DNA from: Novosphingobium silvae
GTDB taxonomy: Bacteria; Pseudomonadota; Alphaproteobacteria; Sphingomonadales; Sphingomonadaceae
Reading direction: 5' to 3'
Assembly: GCF_009856825.1 (NCBI RefSeq)
Contig: NZ_WVTD01000007.1
Location: 124,001 to 188,000 of the forward strand
DNA: 64,000 bases
Position numbers and translations under genes: made by a program. Within the stretch, counting starts at the first letter, position 1; each line of letters opens with the position of its first letter. The notes beneath the pieces are model-generated. The model was not told the origin of the DNA and did not search any database. It saw only the letters and a list, made by a program, of their open reading frames with translations. Below are positions 58,650 through 64,000 of this stretch, one piece after another.

Positions 58650-59971
58650 GCTGCATCCTCTTGGGTGTCGTCGTTCCCTTCTTCGTTGGCGGGATCGGTA
58701 GGGGTGGTATCTGGTTCGGGCTGCGGTTCGGGCTGCGGTTCGGGCTGCGGTTCGGGCTTCGCCGCGTTCTCAAGGGGAACCGTCGCGCCTTGAATGTAGA
58801 GGCGATCACCGCCCTCAAGCGGGGGCAGGTTTTCAAAAGCACGGGCCTCATTCGGGGTCATGATCGCCGCATGGATCGCCTTCTGATAGCCATCCATGCG
58901 AGAAACGAAATCGCCGCGCTGAAGGCCGTCCATTGAAAATTCGACATAGCCCTTGGTGTTGCGCGCTCCGAATAGCTTGGCGTTAAACTCCTGTTCGATG
59001 GCTTCGATCAGAGGGTGGAGCGTCTGTCTGCCGAGCGACAACATCTGCTGCTCAACGTTGCTGTACGTGCCGTTGCTGAGGTCATGGAGGACCGCAGGTG
59101 CAACATTGAAAATCCGGCTCGCCTCTGAAATCAGGAACTGGCGCAGTTCGATAAGCTGCGACTTGGCCGGATCGAGACCCACCGGTTTAAGGTCATGGCC
59201 TGCCGGAACCACCATGACGTTGGACCTTGTTCGCTGCGACGCCTTGACCGCTTCCCCGATGTCGTTGGATGCTCGCGCTGCACCCTGTGGTGAAATCGCG
59301 ACCGGACTGGTCAGCATCAGCGGAGGGACGCCACCCGACGCGAACAACTTGCCAGCGAATTCCTGTGCCGCGATCATCAACGCGATGGCGTCGCGGTTGG
59401 TGTGGATCGGATTATAGCAACCGACCGCATCAGATTTAGGAAACAACGCGACGTCGATGACGTTGGCCGAGTCATAGACCGCCGAACCGGTATCCAGCTT
59501 GTATGTGTAAGTGCGTTTGATCGACTCGCCGTCCAGCCCTTGCTTGATCTCCAGCTTGTTCGGGTCAAGAGGCCAGAGGCCCGTAACCCGGCCTACCTTG
59601 TCACGCGAAATCAGGGCGGTGGCGCGACCTTGCAGCATAAGGCGCGAGACCAGCCAACGGTTGAAGGCAGAGGATGTCTGATAATCGTTCGGACGGTCGT
59701 GGATGAGGTAATACAGCGGATTGCGGGTGTCCTTTTCCGCACCATCCTCTGTACGCTTGTAGACATGGAGCGGAAGGCTAGCGATTGTCCCGGCAACGGC
59801 ATTAACGGCCTGCCAAATGGCCGTCACGCCTAACGCCTTCTCCTCAGTAACGCTGTCACCCGTCACTGTGGGAGCAAGGTTGAAAAACTCATTCCAAGCC
59901 GAAGCGCTGGAAAACGAAACCTGCGGGTTTTCGAGTGATCGAGCCTCTTTATTCGCGAATAGGTTGAACAT
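58646..59971 (-). CDS. Portal protein
   Basis: A 441-residue HK97-type portal. Recognisable parts: ALGVTAIWQAVNAVAGTIAS, LPLHVYKRTEDG, HDRPNDYQTSSAFNRWLVSR and the C-terminal LENLPPLEGGDRLY-type residues. The C-terminus has a Pro-Glu-Pro-Gln repeat tail (about 395-420) encoded by repeated CGGGCTGCGGTT on the plus strand. The start follows a TAAATA box. Confidence 0.93.
   Translation of the reverse strand: MFNLFANKEARSLENPQVSFSSASAWNEFFNLAPTVTGDSVTEEKALGVTAIWQAVNAVAGTIASLPLHVYKRTEDGAEKDTRNPLYYLIHDRPNDYQTSSAFNRWLVSRLMLQGRATALISRDKVGRVTGLWPLDPNKLEIKQGLDGESIKRTYTYKLDTGSAVYDSANVIDVALFPKSDAVGCYNPIHTNRDAIALMIAAQEFAGKLFASGGVPPLMLTSPVAISPQGAARASNDIGEAVKASQRTRSNVMVVPAGHDLKPVGLDPAKSQLIELRQFLISEASRIFNVAPAVLHDLSNGTYSNVEQQMLSLGRQTLHPLIEAIEQEFNAKLFGARNTKGYVEFSMDGLQRGDFVSRMDGYQKAIHAAIMTPNEARAFENLPPLEGGDRLYIQGATVPLENAAKPEPQPEPQPEPQPEPDTTPTDPANEEGNDDTQEDAA
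58711..58760 (+). repeat. Short tandem repeat in the portal C-terminus
   Basis: GGTTCGGGCTGC repeated about four times (plus-strand reading), giving PQPEPQPEPQPEP in the portal tail. Possible site of length variation. Confidence 0.7.
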
Positions 59972-59976
59972 GACCT

Positions 59977-59982
59977 TATTTA
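59977..59982 (-). promoter_or_regulatory. TAAATA box before the portal gene
   Basis: ATAAATA on the minus strand, 5 bases before the ATG at 59971; no ribosome site besides AAGG that follows the box. Confidence 0.55.
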
Positions 59983-60064
59983 TCTGCGGGCAGCAGACGG
60001 GGCGCGCTTCGCTGTCAGTTGAAAGCGGCTTGACGGTTCTTCATGTGTAAACTATAGGAGACAC

Positions 60065-60358
60065 ATGGACGTCAGGTTGACCCCTCAATTCGCGGCATGG
60101 CTCAAGGGCCTCAAGGATGCGCGCGCGGCGGCGAAGGTGAAAGCGCGGCTCATCCAGTTCGAGGCCGGGTCGTTCGGCGATGTTAAGCCGGTGGGGGAAG
60201 GGGTGTCCGAGACCCGCATCCACTATGGTCCCGGTTACCGGGTCTACTTCGTGCAGCGTGGCGCGGTGCTGGTCGTGGTGCTCGCCGGGGGTACGAAGCA
60301 GACGCAGAGCCGGGATATCGACAAGGCGAAGGCCATCGCGAAGGAACTGGAGGACTGA
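60065..60358 (+). CDS. RelE/HigB-like toxin of an addiction module
   Basis: A 97-residue toxin (MDVRLTPQFAAWLKGLKDAR) of the phage-derived Gp49/HigB-like killer family, with GRVYFVQRGAV-type residues (YFVQRGAVLVVVLAGGTKQT). GGAG lies 5 bases before the ATG. It stands in opposite direction to the late genes. The stop overlaps the antitoxin start (TGATG). Confidence 0.88.
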   Translation: MDVRLTPQFAAWLKGLKDARAAAKVKARLIQFEAGSFGDVKPVGEGVSETRIHYGPGYRVYFVQRGAVLVVVLAGGTKQTQSRDIDKAKAIAKELED

Positions 60359-60654
60359 TGATGAAGATAAGCGAACTGGAGACCTTCGACAGCGTCGAGG
60401 CTGCCGCTGATCCGCTGGTGCAAGAGGAACTGATCAACATGGCGTGGGAGGATGGCGACATCCCCGCCTTGACCCATGCCCTTTCGGTGATCGCGAAGGC
60501 GAGGGGCATGACCGACGTTGCCGGGAAGGCCGGGATCACGCGACCTGCCCTTTACAAGGCGCTATCGCCGACCGGCAACCCGTCGCTATCGAGCCTCATC
60601 GGCATCATGAAGGCGCTCGACATCAAGGCATCGTTCTCGACGCGCCACGTTTAA
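60358..60654 (+). CDS. HigA-like antidote protein
   Basis: A 98-residue protein (MMKISELETFDSVEAAADPL) of the addiction module antidote family with an HTH (TDVAGKAGITRPALYKALSP). Two consecutive ATGs at 60358 and 60361 can start it. It pairs with the toxin directly upstream and may autoregulate the pair. A moron-type insert between portal and terminase. Confidence 0.88.
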   Translation: MMKISELETFDSVEAAADPLVQEELINMAWEDGDIPALTHALSVIAKARGMTDVAGKAGITRPALYKALSPTGNPSLSSLIGIMKALDIKASFSTRHV

Positions 60655-60670
60655 GCCGAAGTTGCGGACG

Positions 60671-60699
60671 AAAAAGGGGCGGACCAGTGGCCCGCCCCT
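60671..60699 (-). terminator. Rho-independent terminator
   Basis: AGGGGCGG/CCGCCCCT stem (60675-60682 with 60692-60699) followed on the minus strand by five T. It ends the leftward gene at 60724 and lies 16 bases after the antidote gene. Confidence 0.75.
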
Positions 60700-60723
60700 C
60701 GCGCTATCGTTGATTTTTAGACC

Positions 60724-61164
60724 TCATTCCTCGCCGAAGTAGGCCTGAAGCGACTGATGAGTAATCGGAGTCACGGCATATCGCCCGATGTTGTCCGGAG
60801 CGCTACTCCAGTCATCCCAAGCCAACATGTAAGCCTTTCTGTCGCCAGTTACTGTGCGGGTGCGCTTCGTGATGCCCCCTTGCCAGCTACCAAGGTTTTC
60901 GATTTCAACCTCGTAAAGTAGCCGGGCATCTACGACAGGTCCGTGGATCGCCATTACTTCAAGGCCATCCTTAGTAGATTGAGAACAGTTCTCCATGAAC
61001 TCGGTAATCTGCTCAAGCGTAAGGTCCACGACATTCTTAAAGTCGTCTTCGGTGAACCCTTCCGGCAAAACAAGACCGGCTTTCGGGAAGAGAAGAGCTT
61101 GAAGTTCTGCTCGCGCTGAGTGCGAGAGTTTGCTAATGTCCCGAGCGTTAAGTGTCAGGTTCAT
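60724..61164 (-). CDS. Protein of unknown function in the head region
   Basis: A 146-residue protein (MNLTLNARDISKLSHSARAE). The start at 61164 is favoured over 61179, because AAGGGAAA lies just before it. It contains TKRTRTVTGDRKAYMLAWDD. No domain recognised. It has its own terminator and is probably a moron gene rather than a head protein. Confidence 0.6.
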   Translation of the reverse strand: MNLTLNARDISKLSHSARAELQALLFPKAGLVLPEGFTEDDFKNVVDLTLEQITEFMENCSQSTKDGLEVMAIHGPVVDARLLYEVEIENLGSWQGGITKRTRTVTGDRKAYMLAWDDWSSAPDNIGRYAVTPITHQSLQAYFGEE

Positions 61165-61194
61165 GAAATTTCCCTTCATGTAGCTTGCTTAATC

Positions 61195-61226
61195 GAGAGG
61201 GAGTCGGTTGCACCCGGCTCCCTCTC
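61195..61226. repeat. Strong hairpin downstream of the large terminase gene
   Basis: GAGAGGGAG(T)CGG and CCG(G)CTCCCTCTC around a 6-base loop. It lies between the large terminase and the gene at 61164. There is no T-run on either strand, so its role is uncertain. The gap 61180-61346 holds nothing else that I can name. Confidence 0.5.
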
Positions 61227-61346
61227 TTCGCTACCTGTCATTGCCATGACGATTAGTCAACCGCGAAACACGGGCCCCGTGAATTTATTTTGATGACCTC
61301 AAAATGGATTTTGGGTTGGTCAAATCCGAGGAATCTGATGCGACGG

Positions 61347-62951
61347 CTAAAGCCGGGAGATCGAGAAGTCCGGGTCTTCCCAAGGGCTCACCGGGGGAGC
61401 CTTATTTCCCTCCCGCACCTTTAGGGCGAGCGCCATAGCGAGCGTGACCGCACCGTCGATGCGGAAGCGTGAGGCCGACTTGTCGAGTTTACGGTTACCA
61501 GCAGGGTCCATCACCACCATGGCATTCATGACGCACATGTTCTGGATGGGGTGGCTGTCGTGAACCAACGTTTTCGTCACGACAGCTTCTTCGAACGCGG
61601 TCACTGCCGGTGACATATCGCGGAAACCCTGTCCCCACTCGACGAGTTTTAGCGCGCCATAGGCGTCATCATCCTTCGTCACGGCCAGCCCGATGTCGTC
61701 GAAATGACCGAGCAACTCGCTGGTATGGTAACGGTCGAAGGCGAGGCCGCGCACGTCATAGGTCTCGTACAGTTCGGCAATCTTGAGTGCGATCAGGCGC
61801 GGGGTGATGATCTCGCCCGGACAGGTTTCGAGTAAGCCTTGTCGTGCCCACACATCGTACGCGGCGCGGTCGCGTTTAGCGTGCTCCGCGAGTAGCGCTG
61901 CCGGTTTCCAGAACCACGACTTCGTACGGATGGTAGGGCCAGCGCTGACCATCGTCAGCGCGGTGAGATCGACGCGGTAAGACATATCAAGGGCGAGGTA
62001 GACCGGCTCTCCGCGCTCGAATTCCACGGCATCGACGCGGCAGGCTTTCCACGAAGATTGGGAAATGAGTGTCGCGAACGCGTTGACCCGCTGGTTGAGG
62101 TAGCGGAGCCTGAAGTTGGCTTCCTTCGTGGGCGTGAGCATCGCCTCTTTGGCCGCCGTTGCAAGCTGATCGGGCGTTTTCCAAGTCGCGAGTGTCGGGT
62201 TGGCTTTGAGCCATTGCTCCGGATCGTCGAGGTCGCAATCTTCGTCTGCCGCGTAGAGGTGGCACACGGTCGTCGGATCAATCTTGTTGCCGTCATCGTC
62301 ATGCGCGAGTCCGGCATCGATCATCAACGAAAGCGGGTGCTGCGGGTCGTTCGTCTGGGTGCTGATGACCACAGCCAGCGGGCGCGCGCGAAGCTGCTGA
62401 CTATCATACATGACGTTCCACAGGTTCTCGTTCGGGGCCTCGCCGAATTCGTCGTACACGAAGAAATCCGCGCCCAAGCCGTGCTTGCTCTCTGCCTTAG
62501 CCGATAGGGCATGGTAGACGGAGCCGCTGCCTCGCACGTCGCTGCGCGTCACGACCATGCGCGACGTCGATGGATAGACTTGAATGTATTCCTTCAGCGC
62601 TGGCCGCAGTTCGAGCATCTGCTTGACCATGTTGAAGATGACTTTGGCCTGCTTCTGATCGACCGCGCAGCTATAAATCTGCCCATTGATCTGGGCTTCT
62701 GGGCCGATCAGATGAACCAGTAGCAGGCAGGAGACGAGGAGTGACTTCCGGTTTTTTCGAGCGACCGAAAGGACGGCGCGGGTGACCAGCGGCTTCCCAT
62801 TTTCCTTCACCGGCTCATAGATTTCGCGAATCCAATTCTCCTCCCACGCGTCCAACTTGATCGGTTGACCAACGGCAGGGCCGTCGTTGATCGGGAGCAT
62901 TTCGATGAATCGGATCACGCGATCAGCGCGCGCCTTGTCCATCAGGCTCAT
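61347..62951 (-). CDS. terL: Terminase large subunit
   Basis: A 534-residue packaging motor. The ATPase part has a Walker-A-like SVARKNRKSLL near residue 62-72, and Walker B FFVYDEFGEAPNENLWN near 164-180. The C-terminal RNase-H-like nuclease includes LALDMSYRVDLTAL and later VGLAFDRYHTSELLGHF-type residues. It belongs to the HK97/P27-associated TerL group. Its start overlaps the end of the small terminase remnant (ATGA). Confidence 0.93.
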   Translation of the reverse strand: MSLMDKARADRVIRFIEMLPINDGPAVGQPIKLDAWEENWIREIYEPVKENGKPLVTRAVLSVARKNRKSLLVSCLLLVHLIGPEAQINGQIYSCAVDQKQAKVIFNMVKQMLELRPALKEYIQVYPSTSRMVVTRSDVRGSGSVYHALSAKAESKHGLGADFFVYDEFGEAPNENLWNVMYDSQQLRARPLAVVISTQTNDPQHPLSLMIDAGLAHDDDGNKIDPTTVCHLYAADEDCDLDDPEQWLKANPTLATWKTPDQLATAAKEAMLTPTKEANFRLRYLNQRVNAFATLISQSSWKACRVDAVEFERGEPVYLALDMSYRVDLTALTMVSAGPTIRTKSWFWKPAALLAEHAKRDRAAYDVWARQGLLETCPGEIITPRLIALKIAELYETYDVRGLAFDRYHTSELLGHFDDIGLAVTKDDDAYGALKLVEWGQGFRDMSPAVTAFEEAVVTKTLVHDSHPIQNMCVMNAMVVMDPAGNRKLDKSASRFRIDGAVTLAMALALKVREGNKAPPVSPWEDPDFSISRL

Positions 62952-63157
62952 GAGACGAAGTCGGCAAACGGGTTCGTGCTGGCACTTTCAGGGGAGGCAT
63001 TGATCGCCTGCCGCGCGATGGGATCGAGGCCGAGCCGTTGACCGAGCGTGGCGATCAACCGAGCTTGGTCAGCCTGAAGCTTGTACGCGGGATGGATGAC
63101 CTGTTGCCCGGTCGAGCCCGTGCCGATGGCCTCAAAATCACGGTCGGCGATGATCTT
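62948..63157 (-). pseudogene. terS: Terminase small subunit remnant (P27 family), cut by IS256
   Basis: The frame ending TGA at 62948 reads ...RDFEAIGTGSTGQQVIHPAY, then QARLIATLGQRLGLDPIARQ and ends NPFADFVS. This matches the C-terminus of P27-family small terminases. About 70 residues remain; the frame enters the IS end near 63,158 and the N-terminal part must be on the other side of the IS element. Confidence 0.78.
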
Positions 63158-64000
63158 GGGTCACGTCCGTCAATGTGGTGTAATTTCGGTGCTGGCCATC
63201 GGGCTGCATTTTCAGGCGGCCTTGGGTGTAATCTGTAGCGGCTGAACCTCCTCGGTTATGGGTGTGGCAAGGGCGGCCATGCCCTCGATCTGCATGTAGC
63301 GGTGCTGGAGCTGGTATTCATCGTTCTGCTCGAGCAGGACGGCACCGACGAGGCGGATGATGCTGTCCTCGTTCGGGAAGATGCCGACAACATCGGCGCG
63401 GCGCTTCACTTCCTTGTTCAGGCGTTCCAGCGGGTTGGTGCTGTGAAGCTTGACCCGGTGCTGCTCGGGGAAGGTCATGTAGGCGAGCACGTCGTGCTCG
63501 GCATCGTCCATGCAGGCGCCGAGCTTGGGCCATCTGGCGCGCAATTGATCGGCGACCTGACGCCAGACCTGAGTTGCGGCCGCATGATCGGGCTGGAGGA
63601 AGACTTGGCGGATCGCAGCAGCAACAACCGTGTTTTGGCCCTTGGGCACGTAGGCGAGCGCGTTCCTCATGAAGTGGACGCGGCAGCGCTGCCAGGTGGC
63701 GCTGAGCACGCGGGTGATCGCTGCCTTGAGGCCCTCGTGGGCATCGGAGATGACCAGCTTCACGCCGGTCAGGCCGCGGCGGGAGAGGTCCTTGAGGAAG
63801 CTCGACCAGAAGGGCTCGGCTTCGGAAGGGCCGATGTGCAGGCCGACGATCTCGCGCTTGCCCTCAGTGTTGACGGCGACGGCGATTATCGCGGCGACAC
63901 TGACGATCCGTCCCCCCTCGCGCACCTTGAGGTAGGTGGCATCTAGCCAGAGGTAGGGCCAGTCACCGGCGAGCGGGCGCTTGAGGAAGGCATGGACGCG
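63158..64000. mobile_element. IS256-family insertion sequence (right part outside window)
   Basis: The left end is placed at the start of GGGTCACGTCCGTCAATGTG (63158), which resembles the GTCCGTCAA-type termini of IS256-family elements. The transposase reads leftward from the window edge. About 840 bases are visible of an expected 1.3-1.4 kb. The target duplication cannot be checked from one end. Confidence 0.82.
63212..64000 (-). CDS. IS256-family (Mutator-type) transposase, partial
   Basis: 263 codons are visible; the N-terminus lies beyond the window. DDE residues: first Asp in YLWLDATYLKVREGG, second Asp in KLVISDAHEGLKAAI, and Glu in HSTNPLERLNKEVKRR; the family motif CRVHFMRNALAYVPK is present. 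It ends LQITPKAA. It moves the IS by copying and pasting or cut-and-paste circles, as known for IS256. Confidence 0.93.
   Translation of the reverse strand, partial: RVHAFLKRPLAGDWPYLWLDATYLKVREGGRIVSVAAIIAVAVNTEGKREIVGLHIGPSEAEPFWSSFLKDLSRRGLTGVKLVISDAHEGLKAAITRVLSATWQRCRVHFMRNALAYVPKGQNTVVAAAIRQVFLQPDHAAATQVWRQVADQLRARWPKLGACMDDAEHDVLAYMTFPEQHRVKLHSTNPLERLNKEVKRRADVVGIFPNEDSIIRLVGAVLLEQNDEYQLQHRYMQIEGMAALATPITEEVQPLQITPKAA

Larger units (their letters stand above)
25206..64000. mobile_element. HK97-type siphovirus prophage (left end in mscS, right end outside)
   Basis: From the broken mscS gene to the right edge every recognisable gene is phage-like or small and unknown: large terminase, portal, prohead protease, HK97 capsid, connectors, tail tube, tape measure, J-like fibre, endolysin, HNH endonuclease, HicAB. 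The structural genes run leftward from 62,951 to 37,336. No integrase or CI-type repressor is seen, so part of the element must lie to the right. The exact left end is inferred from the loss of MscS similarity at about 25,205. The small terminase is broken by an IS256 element. Confidence 0.85.

Noticed and set aside
25206..64000. CRISPR array or tRNA genes in the prophage
   Set aside because: No regularly spaced direct repeats of 24-40 bases and no cloverleaf seen; the repeats present are spacers, leaders or coding repeats.

Overview
The window looks like a chromosomal segment of a high-GC alphaproteobacterium of the Sphingomonadales (Novosphingobium/Sphingobium-like). This is inferred from gene content: a group-2 Mrp antiporter operon with an A/B fusion, a TonB-dependent receptor cluster, a siroheme synthase-DUF2849-sulfite reductase-DUF934-cysH operon, and a PilZ+XRE fusion regulator. 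It has a chromosomal part (1 to about 25,205) and a prophage part (about 25,206 to the right edge).

Chromosomal part. 1-5,499 (minus): mrp/mnh A(B)-C-D-E-F-G, each gene overlapping the next by a few bases; mnhG is cut by the window edge. 5,786-9,981 (minus): a metal-type uptake cluster of TonB-dependent receptor, TonB-like protein, DUF4198 protein and a four-EF-hand periplasmic protein, preceded by a perfect Fur-like palindrome. 10,272-13,864: a NodS-like methyltransferase, then a large-subunit catalase overlapping an ankyrin-repeat gene. 13,926-18,473: a DUF1440/DUF4126-type membrane protein, exonuclease III, an unknown protein, a DHFR-fold protein and an MFS exporter. 18,609-22,599 (minus): assimilatory sulfate reduction. 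22,831-24,732 (plus): PilZ-XRE regulator and a PAS-GGDEF protein with a degenerate signature motif. 24,791-25,205: the C-terminal piece of a MscS-type channel gene, cut off at the prophage junction.

Prophage part. An HK97-fold siphovirus-type prophage fills the rest. Left arm (25.2-31.3 kb): small mostly unknown genes, an AlpA/excisionase-like regulator, a HARE-HTH-like protein, a LuxR-type HTH protein and several tiny ORFs. 31.3-33.6 kb: a helicase-like ATPase and a 780-base non-coding segment whose ends carry a 20-bp inverted repeat (origin candidate). 33.6-37.3 kb: HNH endonuclease, HicAB, GH19 endolysin and small membrane (holin-like) proteins. 37.3-54.3 kb (minus): tail-tip accessory proteins, a 3,379-residue tail fibre/J protein, distal tail proteins, tape measure and a frameshifted tail-assembly chaperone pair. 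54.3-63.2 kb (minus): tail tube, connectors, capsid, protease, portal, a toxin-antitoxin pair and a further small gene (61 kb), large terminase and the remnant of the small terminase. An IS256-family element inserted in the small terminase gene runs off the right edge. No integrase or CI-type repressor is visible, so the other end of the prophage lies outside the window.

The most unusual signal is a hexamer TAAATA, often ATAAATA or TATAAATA. It sits 3-8 bases before the start codon, or 31 bases before it for the two most abundant virion proteins, of about a dozen prophage genes on both strands. Those with a short gap mostly lack a Shine-Dalgarno sequence. It resembles the late-promoter element of T4-type phages and suggests a phage-specific late regulon with leaderless or near-leaderless mRNAs.
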